DNA of 61,945 bases from NCBI GenBank assembly GCA_903935355.1, contig CAIZRK010000026.1, positions 1 to 61,945 on the forward strand, written 5' to 3'. Under the pieces are notes generated by a model that was not told the DNA's origin, searched no databases, and worked only from the letters and a program-made list of their open reading frames with translations. This document shows, in pieces, positions 37,218 to 47,296 of this stretch. Position numbers and translations under genes: made by a program. The stretch's first letter is position 1, and every line of letters begins with the position of its first letter. The DNA comes from an uncultured beta proteobacterium. GTDB lineage: Bacteria > Pseudomonadota > Gammaproteobacteria > Burkholderiales > Burkholderiaceae.

Positions 37218-39086
37218 ATGTTCATTACTAATCCCATTCGCTATCGTGTTTTATCCTGGTTTTTGGTCCTCCTAGCTAGCGCTGGGGGGATTAATGCCCA
37301 GGCTGCCCAAGGAATTTCTCAATACGGCAAGCCTAAGTATCTCGATGGTTTTAGTCATTTTGACTACGTCAACCCCAATGCGCCTAGGGGCGGTACACTA
37401 ACTTTACCTAATCCTGGGCAAAGAACGAGTTTTGATAAATTTAATCCCTTTACGCTTCGGGGAGTTAGTGCGCCTGGCATTGAATTGATGTTTGAATCCC
37501 TAGCCGAAGGAAGCGCAGATGAAGTATCGAGTATCTATGGCCTGTTGGCAGAAGATATTCAAGTCGCTGCAGACCATCTGTCTGCGACCTTTCGGATTCG
37601 CCCTGAAGCCAAGTTTTCAGATGGCAGTCCCGTATTAGCCGCAGATGTTAAACACAGCTTTGATGTTTTGATGAGTGGTAAAGCACACCCTCGTTATAAA
37701 ACTACTTTTGCTGATGTAAAACAGGCAGTGGTTTTATCGGCGCGAGAAGTGCGCTTTGATTTTAAAAATAGCAATACAGAGTTACCGATCATGGTGGGTA
37801 CCTTACCAATCTTTTCTCGTAACTGGGGTAAAGCTGCAGATGGCTCCATGATTCCTTTTGAGAAAATGGCCTTTGAAGCCCCGATTGGTAGTGGCCCTTA
37901 TTTGATTGAGTCTTTTAAAGCAGGCAAATCGATTGTCTTTAAAAGAAATCCCCAGTACTGGGTTGACCAATTAAGTAAGCCCTTAAATGTCCGAGTGGGT
38001 TTTTATAACTTTGATCGCGTCTTATACAAACTTTATAGCGATGACGCAGTTCGTCTAGAGGCATTTAAGGCCGGTGAATTTGATGCCTTGGTTGAATATC
38101 GTGCCAAGATTTGGGCTAAAGGTTATGTCGGATCTAAATTTGAGAATGGCTTGCTCCTAAAAAAAGCATTTATCAATCACAACGGTGCAGGCATGCAAGG
38201 CTTTGCGATGAATCTAAGGCGCCCGATTTTTCAAGATCCACGTGTTCGCGAAGCCTTAGGTTATGCCTTAGATTTTGAATGGCTGAACCGACAAATATTT
38301 TTTGATCAGTATGGCCGGATCAATAGTTACTTTACTAATAGTGATCTCAGTGCGAACTATGATGGACCACGTAAACCGACCCCAGCAGAATTGAAATTAC
38401 TTTTGCCTCTCAAAGCGAAGTATCCCCAGTGGGTGCCAGATGCTGTCTTTGGCCCGATGCCCCCAGCACCATCTACTGTGCCGCCCAGTAGTTTACGTAA
38501 GAACCTCAAAAAAGCACGAGACTTACTAGCGCAAGCAGGCTGGCAATATCGAGATGGCGCTTTACGTAATATGCAGGGCGAGCCCTTTCGTTTTGAGATG
38601 GTAGAAGATGGACCTTTCTTTTTGCGAGTGATCTCTGCCTACATTCGGAACTTAGAGAAGTTAGGCGTACAGGTTGATATTAGAACGAGTGACTTTGCCT
38701 TACATCAAAAGCGCATGAATGACTATGACTTTGATATGACAACTATTCGCTTTGCTGACTCACAAAATCCCGGTAATGAATTATGGGACCGCTTTGGTAG
38801 CCAAGCTGCTAAAGAAAAGGGTTCAGATAATGTAATTGGGGTGCAATCACCAGTAGTTGATGCTTTGGTCAATGAAGTAACCAAGGCGCAAAACCGAGAT
38901 GAGTTACGCGCTGCAACGCGGTCCTTGGATCGAGTTCTGTGGAATAGTTACTACGTCATACCGCAGTGGTACAACCCAACCCACCGAGTAGCGTATCGTA
39001 AAGAAATGCGCTATCCCGAACCACCTTTGTATTACTCAGCAGAGCCATGGATTATGCAAAATTGGTGGAAAGAAGAGGCCCCATAA
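37218..39086 (+). CDS. yejA: YejA-type periplasmic oligopeptide-binding protein
   Basis: Solute-binding protein of 622 aa (SBP family 5) with a signal peptide (about 1-29, ending near AQAAQG). It has the YGKPKYLDGFSHFDYVNPNAPRGG segment typical of YejA and microcin C-binding proteins. It delivers peptides to YejBEF; in enterobacteria this system imports microcin C and other short peptides. The following yejB start overlaps its stop by one base. Confidence 0.92.
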   Translation: MFITNPIRYRVLSWFLVLLASAGGINAQAAQGISQYGKPKYLDGFSHFDYVNPNAPRGGTLTLPNPGQRTSFDKFNPFTLRGVSAPGIELMFESLAEGSADEVSSIYGLLAEDIQVAADHLSATFRIRPEAKFSDGSPVLAADVKHSFDVLMSGKAHPRYKTTFADVKQAVVLSAREVRFDFKNSNTELPIMVGTLPIFSRNWGKAADGSMIPFEKMAFEAPIGSGPYLIESFKAGKSIVFKRNPQYWVDQLSKPLNVRVGFYNFDRVLYKLYSDDAVRLEAFKAGEFDALVEYRAKIWAKGYVGSKFENGLLLKKAFINHNGAGMQGFAMNLRRPIFQDPRVREALGYALDFEWLNRQIFFDQYGRINSYFTNSDLSANYDGPRKPTPAELKLLLPLKAKYPQWVPDAVFGPMPPAPSTVPPSSLRKNLKKARDLLAQAGWQYRDGALRNMQGEPFRFEMVEDGPFFLRVISAYIRNLEKLGVQVDIRTSDFALHQKRMNDYDFDMTTIRFADSQNPGNELWDRFGSQAAKEKGSDNVIGVQSPVVDALVNEVTKAQNRDELRAATRSLDRVLWNSYYVIPQWYNPTHRVAYRKEMRYPEPPLYYSAEPWIMQNWWKEEAP

Positions 39087-40162
39087 TGTCAGGACAAATG
39101 CGTAGCTACATCATCAAGCGCTTGCTCTTGATGATCCCTACCTTATTGGGAGTCTTAACACTCACTTTTGCAGTAGTGCAATTTGTTCCAGGTGGCCCAG
39201 TCGAGCAGATGGTCTTGGAACTAAAAGGTAAAGGCAATGCGGCAGTTGGGGGTTCAGAGTCTTCTGGAGCAGGTGCGACTTATCGCGGGCGCCAAGGCGT
39301 AGATGCGCAACGTTTAGAAGAGGTCAAGGCGCTCTATGGTTTTGATAAACCTCCTTTGGAGCGTTATTTTATGATGCTTGGACGGTTTGCCAGATTTGAT
39401 TTAGGGCAAAGCTATTACCAGCACGAGAGTGTATGGCGTTTAGTGGTCTCTAAGTTTCCGGTATCCATCAGTATTGGATTATGGACTTTCTTTATTACTT
39501 ATTTGGTTTCTATTCCGTTAGGGATTGCTAAAGCAGTGCGGGATGGTTCACGCTTTGATGCCATTACCAGCAGCATCATTTTGGTGGGGTATGCCATTCC
39601 TGGATTTGTTCTTGGGGTACTACTTTTAGTGATCTTTGGTGGGGGTAGTTTCTTGCAATTGTTTCCGTTGCGAGGTCTTACTTCAGATAACTGGAGTGAT
39701 CTGAGCATGATGGGTAAGGTGATGGATTATCTATGGCATTTGGTATTACCAATTACCGCATCGGTATTAGGTAGCTTTGCCGTGGTCACGATGTTAACTA
39801 AGAATTCTTTTTTAGAAGAAATTCGCAAGCAATATGTTTTAACTGCGAGAGCAAAAGGCCTCACAGAAAAACAAGTCTTGTGGAAACATGTATTTCGTAA
39901 TGCTTTGCTGCCTTTGGTGACAGGATTTCCTGCGGCCTTTATTGGCGCTTTCTTTACAGGCTCACTCTTGATAGAAACCCTCTTCTCATTAGACGGTCTA
40001 GGATTACTTTCTTATGAGTCAGTTATGCGTCGCGATTACCCAGTGGTCTTTGGTACCTTATACCTTTTTACCTTGATTGGCTTATTTACCAAGTTGATTT
40101 CTGATCTTTGCTATGTCTATATAGACCCGCGTATTCAGTTTGGTGCGGGGGGCGGTTCATGA
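39086..40162 (+). CDS. yejB: Peptide ABC transporter permease YejB
   Basis: Inner-membrane permease of about 358 aa with six helices. After the first helix is the YejB-specific insertion (GGSESSGAGATYRGRQGVD). The ABC permease EAA loop is in ARAKGLTEKQVLWKHVFRNALLP. The start ATG overlaps the yejA stop as TAATG; an ATG at 39098 with AGGAC is a possible alternative. Sequence pattern and length match E. coli YejB closely. Confidence 0.93.
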   Translation: MSGQMRSYIIKRLLLMIPTLLGVLTLTFAVVQFVPGGPVEQMVLELKGKGNAAVGGSESSGAGATYRGRQGVDAQRLEEVKALYGFDKPPLERYFMMLGRFARFDLGQSYYQHESVWRLVVSKFPVSISIGLWTFFITYLVSIPLGIAKAVRDGSRFDAITSSIILVGYAIPGFVLGVLLLVIFGGGSFLQLFPLRGLTSDNWSDLSMMGKVMDYLWHLVLPITASVLGSFAVVTMLTKNSFLEEIRKQYVLTARAKGLTEKQVLWKHVFRNALLPLVTGFPAAFIGAFFTGSLLIETLFSLDGLGLLSYESVMRRDYPVVFGTLYLFTLIGLFTKLISDLCYVYIDPRIQFGAGGGS

Positions 40163-41181
40163 ATCGTTGGTTACGTTTTAAAAATAGCCGAGTTGGCTAT
40201 GCCAGCTTGTGGATCTTTATGGTGCTATTTGGGCTTAGCCTATGCGCCGAACTGATTGCTAATGACAAGCCCTTAATCGTGCGTTACGATGACCATTTTT
40301 ATTTTCCGGTGATTAAAAATCAACCTGAGAGGGTGTTTGGTGGAGACTTTGCCACTCCAACGGATTTTTTAGATCCAGATATTCGTCATAACATCACTAG
40401 CAATGGTAATTGGGCTATTTATCCCCCCATTACTTATAGTTATGAGACGCTTAATTACTTTTCAAAAGTACCTAATCCAGCTCCACCTTCTTGGGAGAAT
40501 TGGTTAGGCACAGATGATCGTGGGCGCGATGTTTTGTCCCGCTTGATTTATGGCTTTCGTTTATCGATTCTGTTTGGTTTGGCATTAACGATTGTGGGCG
40601 TAGGTGTAGGTATTGTGTCGGGATCATTAATGGGATTTTTTGGAGGTAAGTTTGACTTAATTTCTCAGCGTTTAATTGAGATCTGGTCTGCCATGCCCGA
40701 GCTCTACCTCTTAATTATTTTTGCCTCAATCTTTAATCCCAGCATTTGGTTACTCATTATTTTGTTGGCAGCCTTTGGTTGGATGGGACTATCAGACTAT
40801 GTACGCGCTGAATTTTTCCGTAATCGGGCCTTAGAATATGTCCGCGCTGCTAGGGCTTTAGGCCTTACTAACTTTCAAATCATGCGTCGCCACATTTTGC
40901 CCAATAGCCTAACACCGGTGATTACCTTTTTGCCCTTTCGTATGAGTGCGGCAATCTTATCTTTAACCAGTTTGGATTTTTTAGGACTTGGTGTTCCCCC
41001 CGGCACGCCTAGCTTAGGAGAATTACTCTCACAAGGCAAGAGTAATTTAGATGCCTGGTGGATTTCACTATCGACTTTTGTGGTACTAGTAGCCACACTA
41101 CTCTTACTGACCTTTATGGGAGAAGCCTTACGTGACGCATTTGATTCTCGAAAAGTAAGTGCGCTTAAAGGGGGGCGGTGA
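40159..41181 (+). CDS. yejE: Peptide ABC transporter permease YejE
   Basis: Permease of about 340 aa. A long periplasmic segment (about 30-110) after the first helix, with NWLGTDDRGRDVLSRLIYGFR, is characteristic of YejE/OppC. The EAA loop is RAARALGLTNFQIMRRHILPN. The start overlaps the yejB stop as ATGA. It pairs with YejB to form the membrane channel. Confidence 0.93.
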   Translation: MNRWLRFKNSRVGYASLWIFMVLFGLSLCAELIANDKPLIVRYDDHFYFPVIKNQPERVFGGDFATPTDFLDPDIRHNITSNGNWAIYPPITYSYETLNYFSKVPNPAPPSWENWLGTDDRGRDVLSRLIYGFRLSILFGLALTIVGVGVGIVSGSLMGFFGGKFDLISQRLIEIWSAMPELYLLIIFASIFNPSIWLLIILLAAFGWMGLSDYVRAEFFRNRALEYVRAARALGLTNFQIMRRHILPNSLTPVITFLPFRMSAAILSLTSLDFLGLGVPPGTPSLGELLSQGKSNLDAWWISLSTFVVLVATLLLLTFMGEALRDAFDSRKVSALKGGR

Positions 41182-42860
41182 TGAGCCTTTCCTCCAAAGC
41201 GATGACCCCACTCCTGCGTTACGAAGATCTGTGCATTTCTTTTGGAGAGGGCCGGCGTAAAAAATTTGCTGTGAGCCACCTTGATCTAGAAATTGGGGTG
41301 GGTGAGCGCGTGGCTTTAGTTGGTGAGTCTGGCTCTGGAAAAACCTTGACTGCACTAGCACCCTTACGTCTTGAGCCTGAGGGTGCTGCAGTAACTGGGC
41401 GCATTTTGTGGAGTGGTAAAGAAGACAGTCCAAAAGCGCAATCTTTTGCACCAGTCGACTTGCTAGCCTTACCTATTAAAGATATACGTGAGATTCGGGG
41501 GCGAGAGATTGCCATGGTGTTTCAAGAGCCGATGACTGCACTAAATCCCTTATTTACAGTAGGCAATCAGATTGTCGAAGCAGTGCAGGTATATCAGCCC
41601 TTGATTTCTAAAGCTGATTGCATGTCTGCTGCAATTGAATTGCTAAAAAAGACTGGCATACCGCAAGCAGATAAACGTTTTCATTCTTATCCGCATCAAC
41701 TCTCAGGGGGGCAGCGTCAGCGCGCAATGATTGCGATGGCGCTCGCTTGCAAGCCCCGTCTGCTAATTGCAGATGAGCCTACCACTGCACTTGATGTCAG
41801 TTTGCGCTTGCAGATTTTAGATTTATTAAAAGAATTACAAGAAGAGGCTAAAGATGATGGTGGTATGGGTATTTTGCTCATTACCCATGATCTTAATTTA
41901 GTAAAACACTTTGCCCAGCGTGTAGCAGTTTTAAATCAGGGTAGCTTAGCTGAGTGCGGTACTACCCAACAAATCTTTAAGCATCCTGAAAATCCCTACA
42001 CCGAAGCTTTAGTGAATAGCGAGCCAGTACGACAGCTAGCACCGGTAATGCCTTTGGCACCTGTCTTGTTAACTACCGAGAGTCTGTCAGTTTCTTATCC
42101 GAGTGGTGAGTCCACTTCTTGGTTTAAGAAAGCCCCTAGTCATCAAGTATTGCGTAAAGTGAGTTTTGCGCTCAAGCAAGGGCAAACCATTGGCGTGATC
42201 GGGGAATCTGGTTCTGGTAAAACGACTTTAGGAATGGCCGTGCTAGGTTTATTGGGGGACTCGGCTGCGCAAGTGACTGGTGAAGTGGATGTTCTTGGGG
42301 CGGATTGGCAAAAGCTCAAACCCATCGAGCGTCGTGCCATGCGCTCAAGTTTGCAAGTGATTTTTCAAGATCCCTTTGGTTCGCTCTCTCCCCGGATGAC
42401 AGTAATGCAAATTGTGTCAGAAGGTTTGGATGTGCATTTTCCTAAACTGACTACGGTAGAGCGAGAGACGCGGGTTACCGATATCTTGCGTGAAGTGGGT
42501 ATTGATCGCTCTGCCTTAACACGCTTTCCTCATGAGTTTTCTGGGGGGCAACGGCAGCGTATTGCAATTGCCCGTGCACTTATTCTTAAACCCCAAATAT
42601 TAGTTTTAGATGAGCCGACCTCTGCTCTAGATGTCTCTATTCAAAAGCAAGTCTTAGCGCTACTTTCTGAATTACAGAAAAAATACAACCTCGCTTATCT
42701 CATGATTAGTCATGATTTGGCGGTGATTCGGGCGATGTCTCATGAAGTCATGGTGCTTAAAGAGGGTAGGGTGGTGGAGTTTGGGGATACTGAAACACTG
42801 ATTAAGCACCCACGTCAAACTTATACAAAAGAGCTCTTCACAGCTGCTGAACTGACCTAA
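41181..42860 (+). CDS. yejF: Peptide ABC transporter ATP-binding protein YejF (two cassettes)
   Basis: ATPase of about 559 aa with two fused cassettes, the YejF layout. Cassette 1 has GESGSGKT (about 43-50), LSGGQRQR and ADEPTTALD; cassette 2 has GESGSGKT, FSGGQRQR and LDEPTSALD. Each cassette ends in a short oligopeptide-type extension. The ATG at 41181 overlaps the yejE stop by one base; an adjacent GTG at 41178 is possible. Confidence 0.93.
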   Translation: MSLSSKAMTPLLRYEDLCISFGEGRRKKFAVSHLDLEIGVGERVALVGESGSGKTLTALAPLRLEPEGAAVTGRILWSGKEDSPKAQSFAPVDLLALPIKDIREIRGREIAMVFQEPMTALNPLFTVGNQIVEAVQVYQPLISKADCMSAAIELLKKTGIPQADKRFHSYPHQLSGGQRQRAMIAMALACKPRLLIADEPTTALDVSLRLQILDLLKELQEEAKDDGGMGILLITHDLNLVKHFAQRVAVLNQGSLAECGTTQQIFKHPENPYTEALVNSEPVRQLAPVMPLAPVLLTTESLSVSYPSGESTSWFKKAPSHQVLRKVSFALKQGQTIGVIGESGSGKTTLGMAVLGLLGDSAAQVTGEVDVLGADWQKLKPIERRAMRSSLQVIFQDPFGSLSPRMTVMQIVSEGLDVHFPKLTTVERETRVTDILREVGIDRSALTRFPHEFSGGQRQRIAIARALILKPQILVLDEPTSALDVSIQKQVLALLSELQKKYNLAYLMISHDLAVIRAMSHEVMVLKEGRVVEFGDTETLIKHPRQTYTKELFTAAELT

Positions 42861-42880
42861 GGGCTTATCTATGCGTGGTC

Positions 42881-42908
42881 TTGATTGCTGCAATGCACTT
42901 GTTAAAAT
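42881..42908 (+). promoter_or_regulatory. Candidate sigma-70 promoter of the NlpC/P60-like gene
   Basis: TTGATT (42881-42886) and TAAAAT (42903-42908) are separated by 16 bases, about 80 bases before the start codon. Prediction by eye. Confidence 0.5.
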
Positions 42909-42988
42909 CAAAATAATCTATCAAAAACAATAGCTTAGCCTTAGGGCTAATATTTGGTGAATTCTCCATTCTTTGTTAAACTCATTCG

Positions 42989-43672
42989 ATGTCACTTCAA
43001 AAAGACTTACCAAAAGATGTGTTTGGATACTTGCCTAAGCAGCTCGCTTTGGCGTGTTCGACTGCACTGCTACTGTGTGTTACTCCGGCCCTAGCCGCAG
43101 ATCCGACTACGGAGCCTTCCAAGGACGCTAGTGCTGATGCGCCAAAAGAATCCATGTTTGCGGCGGGTAAGTCTTACTTTGTGCGCTTTTCTGATCGTTT
43201 AGCAGATTCAGTTACTTTTAAAACAGAAGAATTGATTAACCGCTCCATGGAAATCATTGGGGTGCGTTATCGCTGGGATGCAGAGTTGCCTCAATCTGGC
43301 CTAGACGGCAGTAGTTTTGTGGGCTATGTCTTTAAGGATAAATTGGGATTTTTATTGCCCCGTAAATCGACGCAAATGAGTCGGGTAGGCAAACCAGTTA
43401 ATCGTGATGATCTGCAGCCTGGCGACTTAGTATTTTTTAATACGATGCGCTTAACGTTCTCCCATGTTGGTATTTATGTGGGCGATAACAAATTTATCCA
43501 CTCCCCATCTAAAGGAACTAACGTTCGCGTAGATGATATGAGTAGTCTTTATTGGGATAAACGTTTTGACGGTGCTCGTCGCCTAGATGGTAGCGATAAC
43601 TTAGGTGATGCAGAGCGCAAAGAGTTACTTGATGAAGTCAATAAACTCAAGCGTAAATCACGTAACTTATAA
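42989..43672 (+). CDS. Secreted NlpC/P60-fold protein lacking the catalytic cysteine
   Basis: A 227-aa protein with a signal peptide (hydrophobic 18-34, ending ALAAD) and a C40 (NlpC/P60) domain (about 80-195). The core IIGVRYRWDAELPQSGLDGSSFVGYVF aligns with the family motif, but the DCSG nucleophile is replaced by D106-G107-S108-S109. The histidines of SHVGIYVG (H159) and FIHSPSKG (H171) remain. The fold is therefore clear, but peptidoglycan hydrolysis by the usual cysteine is unlikely. It may be a non-catalytic wall-binding or regulatory protein. The reading frame is intact, so it is not a pseudogene. Confidence 0.85.
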   Translation: MSLQKDLPKDVFGYLPKQLALACSTALLLCVTPALAADPTTEPSKDASADAPKESMFAAGKSYFVRFSDRLADSVTFKTEELINRSMEIIGVRYRWDAELPQSGLDGSSFVGYVFKDKLGFLLPRKSTQMSRVGKPVNRDDLQPGDLVFFNTMRLTFSHVGIYVGDNKFIHSPSKGTNVRVDDMSSLYWDKRFDGARRLDGSDNLGDAERKELLDEVNKLKRKSRNL

Positions 43673-43693
43673 TGACCTACAAGCCTTATTTGC

Positions 43694-44608
43694 TCAGGCT
43701 TTCAGCTTCTCTTTAATCAATCCCATTTGCTCTTGCGTTGCTACTTCTCCCGCAAGAATAGCGGCGTTTCTGGATTTAAAATCACCACTACTCATTTGTA
43801 AAAGATGGGGCGTGATCACAATATCTGCACTCTTTAATTCATATTGATTGATACTTCTTTGCATGATCGAGATGGTTTGTTGGAGTACTCCAATGGTGCC
43901 ACTGGCATCTTGATGCACCGGCTCTGAAGAAATGTTGACTGCAATCACCATGGTGGCTCCCATCTGCCTTGCATAATTTACAGGTACTGGTGCAACCAAG
44001 CCACCATCAACATATTCTTTACCGCTAATCAGCGCTGGCTGAAAGACCCCTGGAACACTACAAGAGGCGCGCACGGCAAGACCTGTATTGCCAGTTCTAA
44101 ATAACACGCCCTTACCCGTTTGCAGTTCAGTTGCCACAATTCCGAGAGGAATACGCATTTGCTCTATGGTTTTATTTTGGACTTCCCGATTGACCATGGC
44201 TTGCAGGGCATCGCCCTTAATGAGGCCGCCAAAACGTCCCGCAAAAGGGAGCCCCCAATCTGCAATCGTAGCCTCATCTAAATTGAGGGCCAGACGATTG
44301 AGCTCATTTCCGGTGGCGCCAGAGGCAAAGAGCGCAGCGATGACACTCCCAGCACTGCTGCCCACGATGAGGTCGGGACGAATACCTTGTGCCTCTAAAG
44401 CCTTAATTACCCCTACATGGGCAAATCCGCGTGCTGCACCAGCACCCAATACCAAGCCTATAACTGGCTTTTGGCTACTCAGTAAGCCACATCCGCTAAG
44501 GCTAATACCACTCGCTATTGCCCCTAGACCGAGGCCTAAGCTCAAAAAAAGTCGTCGCTGATGGGTCTCGTGAGTTAAAAGAGGATCTGGGGTCTTAATA
44601 TCTTGCAT
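43694..44608 (-). CDS. Patatin-like phospholipase lipoprotein (RssA-like)
   Basis: About 304 aa. A membrane or lipoprotein signal (hydrophobic stretch ending in SLSGC) is followed by a patatin domain with oxyanion GAGAARG, nucleophile GSSAG and catalytic VDGG. The serine-aspartate dyad is complete, so lipase/esterase activity is expected, probably on the periplasmic side of a membrane. An upstream start at 44740 would add 44 residues that destroy the signal, so the ATG at 44608 is preferred despite a weak ribosome binding site. Confidence 0.85.
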   Translation of the reverse strand: MQDIKTPDPLLTHETHQRRLFLSLGLGLGAIASGISLSGCGLLSSQKPVIGLVLGAGAARGFAHVGVIKALEAQGIRPDLIVGSSAGSVIAALFASGATGNELNRLALNLDEATIADWGLPFAGRFGGLIKGDALQAMVNREVQNKTIEQMRIPLGIVATELQTGKGVLFRTGNTGLAVRASCSVPGVFQPALISGKEYVDGGLVAPVPVNYARQMGATMVIAVNISSEPVHQDASGTIGVLQQTISIMQRSINQYELKSADIVITPHLLQMSSGDFKSRNAAILAGEVATQEQMGLIKEKLKA

Positions 44609-44632
44609 ATGGCTATTGTAGGGAGGCTGACT

Positions 44633-44785
44633 TATAATTGGCGCACGGTGTACGAAAAGAACTTCGTTGCTTACAGGTAAGCCCCCATAAGACTTAAGGG
44701 ATAAATTGCCTGTTGTAGCTATAAACCACCCCAAACCCATTTTTGAAATACCTTTTTTAAAGCCGTATCAGGAAACTACCTGATA
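44633..44785 (+). other. Structured intergenic region upstream of scpB
   Basis: A perfect TATAAT (44633-44638) is followed by two hairpins: GCTTAC-AG-GTAAGC (44669-44682) and TATCAGG-AAACTA-CCTGATA (44666 onward region, arms 44766-44772 and 44779-44785). The second lies 12 bases before the scpB start and could occlude or expose the start region. A leader RNA or operators are possible; I recognise no known RNA family. Confidence 0.35.
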
Positions 44786-44796
44786 GCCCAAATTTT

Positions 44797-45543
44797 ATGG
44801 ACGATCACAACCAGCGCGTAATAGTTGTAATAGAAACAGCTCTCCTGTGCGCCCAGGAACCACTTTCTGTTGCTGAGCTCACACGCTTGTTTGTTGAAGA
44901 TGTTGACGCAGCACAGATTGATGAAGCCTTGTTAGAGATTCAGGAAGCATGGAGTGACAAAGGCATGGAGCTTTTGCATATAGCAACTGGCTGGCGTTTT
45001 CAGAGTCGCTTGTCCATGCGAGAGTACCTTGATCGACTTACCCCTGAGAAACCACCAAAGTATTCTCGGGCGGTAATGGAGACCTTAGCGATTATTGCCT
45101 ATCGTCAACCTGTAACGCGTGGTGAGATTGAAGAGATTCGTGGGGTTACGGTAAGTACCAACGTCATGAAGCAATTAGAAGACCGTGGTTGGGTAGAGGT
45201 GATTGGTCATAAAGAGACTATCGGCCGACCAGGTTTATATGCCACCACCAAGCAGTTTTTAGATGATTTAAGTTTGACTAATTTACAAAGTTTGCCAATC
45301 TTAGAAGACGCAGCACCGATGGCTGTAGCAGATCAACTGGGCCAAGCCACAATTGAATTTGATGCATCTGCTACTGTAGAAACAGTGGTTGAACTTGATG
45401 AATACGGTCATGAGATTATGCAGATTGATTTTGATCAAATAGCAGTAGAAACAATGCCAGAAGTTGAACCTTCAAAAGAAGTTTCCCCCGAGTCTGAAAA
45501 CAAATCAGACGAACAAAAAACAATGATTAATGACAAGCTCTAA
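44797..45543 (+). CDS. scpB: Chromosome segregation and condensation protein ScpB
   Basis: A 248-aa kleisin-interacting element protein of the SMC-ScpA-ScpB complex. It has two winged-helix domains (about 5-80 and 90-165), recognised by [18 protein letters not shown] and [29 protein letters not shown]. The C-terminal 75 residues are acidic and probably disordered. No scpA is nearby. Its end overlaps rluB by 14 bases in another frame, so the two are probably co-translated. Confidence 0.94.
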   Translation: MDDHNQRVIVVIETALLCAQEPLSVAELTRLFVEDVDAAQIDEALLEIQEAWSDKGMELLHIATGWRFQSRLSMREYLDRLTPEKPPKYSRAVMETLAIIAYRQPVTRGEIEEIRGVTVSTNVMKQLEDRGWVEVIGHKETIGRPGLYATTKQFLDDLSLTNLQSLPILEDAAPMAVADQLGQATIEFDASATVETVVELDEYGHEIMQIDFDQIAVETMPEVEPSKEVSPESENKSDEQKTMINDKL

Positions 45544-47290
45544 CGAAAACGATTCATCCCCGATAGTTCAGCCATCGGCAAATTCCTCTAATACGGAGTC
45601 CACTTCATCTGCTGTAGATGGAGCAAAGACTGAAGGTCGTGAGGGCGGGGAACGCCGTCCACGCCGCACAGGAACAGGTAAGCATCCGTTTAATAAAAAA
45701 CGCCCATTTAATAAGGATCGGCCTCGTAGAGAAGGTGATGCCCATAAAGGCCCCCGCGAAGGTGGTCATCATTCTGGCGGTAATCAAGCTGCCAAATTAG
45801 CCCCTAACCCAGCAGAGAGTGAAGCTTTATTTGCTTCTGTCGTTTCAGGAGAGTTTGACGCTGCCTTAGATGCACCTGAGGTGGAGATGGTAAAAAATCC
45901 CGATGGTTTGAATGAGAATGAGATTTCTCATCAGACAGGTGCAGAGCGTCGTGCTCAACGGGTGCGACATGATGAAGATGCGGATATACCGAGCGAAGAA
46001 GAGATGAGTAGTTTGCAGTTTGCTAACGTAGACGATCTACCAATGAGCTTGCGTGATGAAGTCTGGTCTGACCTTGATGGTTTAGATGATGAGGCAGACG
46101 ATGAAGATACCGTTAAGCTCCATAAGGTACTAGCTGATGTGGGTATGGGTTCACGCCGCGATATGGAAGACTTGATTATTCAAGGGCGGGTATCTGTTAA
46201 TGGCTTACCTGCGCACATTGGGCAACGGATTGGGCCTACTGATCAAGTCCGCATTAATGGCAAACCAGTGCATCGAAAGATTGCTTCTAAGCCACCCCGC
46301 GTAATTTTGTATCACAAGCCTGCGGGCGAGATTGTGAGTCAGTCCGATCCGGAAGGCCGACCAACCGTATTTGATCGTTTGCCTAAAGCTCGCCAAGGTC
46401 GTTGGATTGCAGTGGGTCGCTTGGACTTTAATACAGAAGGCCTCTTGTTATTTACTAGCTCTGGAGAATTAGCCAATCGCTTAATGCACCCTCGCTATGG
46501 AGTCGAACGTGAATACGCAGTACGTATCTTGGGTGAACTTAGCCAAGATTCCATGGCTAAATTAAAAAGCGGCATTACGCTTGATGATGGTGAGGCAAAG
46601 TTTTTGCGCCTGACCATGGGTGGGGGTGATGGCGCTAATCGCTGGTATCACGTTGCTTTAAGCGAAGGCCGTAATCGCGAAGTGCGTCGCATGTTTGAAA
46701 CCGTGGGACATACCGTGTCTCGATTGTTACGCACGCGTTATGGCATGTTCTTATTGCCTCCACGTCTTCGGCGCGGTAAGTGGGAAGAAGTCTCTCCTGA
46801 AGGTGTAGCAAGCTTAATGCGCTCTACTGGATTAAAAGTGCCACAAGCTCAAGATAAGGGACGTGGTCAAGCTGCTAACGCACATGGACGTGACCGCCAA
46901 AATAGTTCGGCTGGAGATTTTCAGCCAGACCCTATGCAAACCTCAGTGTCTTATTGGGGCTCTCGTGATGCTTTAACCATGGCTAGTGGTCATCATGAAT
47001 TAACCCATCAAGGTAGGGGTGGTAGACCGAATGGCGGTGGTGCTACTGAAGGGCGTGGTCCTTTTAGGGGTCGTACCCAAGCAGGTAGACCCGGCCAAGC
47101 TGGCCAAGGTGGCCAAGGTGGCCAAGGCCAGAACCGCAATAAAGGCAAGAAGGTTCATCATGGCCAATCTGCTTTTGTGACAGCAAGCCCCCAAAGCCCT
47201 AGTAATGGACCTAAACGGGGTGCACCAAAAGGGCGCAAACCCTTTAATAAGGGCCCTAGAAAGCCAAGAAATCCGAGCGAAAGCTTCTGA
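45530..47290 (+). CDS. rluB: 23S rRNA pseudouridine 2605 synthase RluB, extended
   Basis: A 586-aa protein, about twice the length of E. coli RluB. The basic/acidic low-complexity N-terminus (1-190) precedes an S4 domain (about 195-255: [20 protein letters not shown]) and the RsuA-type synthase domain (about 260-435), with the catalytic aspartate in [14 protein letters not shown] Gly/Gln/Arg/Lys-rich tail of about 140 residues follows. It modifies U2605 of 23S rRNA. The tails probably bind RNA or ribosomes; similar extensions occur in other Burkholderiales. Confidence 0.92.
   Translation: MTSSNENDSSPIVQPSANSSNTESTSSAVDGAKTEGREGGERRPRRTGTGKHPFNKKRPFNKDRPRREGDAHKGPREGGHHSGGNQAAKLAPNPAESEALFASVVSGEFDAALDAPEVEMVKNPDGLNENEISHQTGAERRAQRVRHDEDADIPSEEEMSSLQFANVDDLPMSLRDEVWSDLDGLDDEADDEDTVKLHKVLADVGMGSRRDMEDLIIQGRVSVNGLPAHIGQRIGPTDQVRINGKPVHRKIASKPPRVILYHKPAGEIVSQSDPEGRPTVFDRLPKARQGRWIAVGRLDFNTEGLLLFTSSGELANRLMHPRYGVEREYAVRILGELSQDSMAKLKSGITLDDGEAKFLRLTMGGGDGANRWYHVALSEGRNREVRRMFETVGHTVSRLLRTRYGMFLLPPRLRRGKWEEVSPEGVASLMRSTGLKVPQAQDKGRGQAANAHGRDRQNSSAGDFQPDPMQTSVSYWGSRDALTMASGHHELTHQGRGGRPNGGGATEGRGPFRGRTQAGRPGQAGQGGQGGQGQNRNKGKKVHHGQSAFVTASPQSPSNGPKRGAPKGRKPFNKGPRKPRNPSESF
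47093..47128 (+). repeat. Four tandem 9-bp repeats in rluB
   Basis: Four copies of GGCCAAGSY lie head to tail and encode Gly-Gln-(Ala/Gly) repeats in the disordered tail. Being a multiple of three, copy-number change would alter tail length without shifting frame. Confidence 0.9.
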
Positions 47291-47296
47291 TTTCTA

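Noticed and set aside
44088..44561. 157-aa open frame antisense to the patatin-like gene
   Set aside because: Shadow frame with no recognisable domain, fully inside a well-supported gene.
44641..44796. 6S RNA, tmRNA or SRP RNA before scpB
   Set aside because: None of the conserved core sequences of these RNAs could be recognised; kept only as a structured region.
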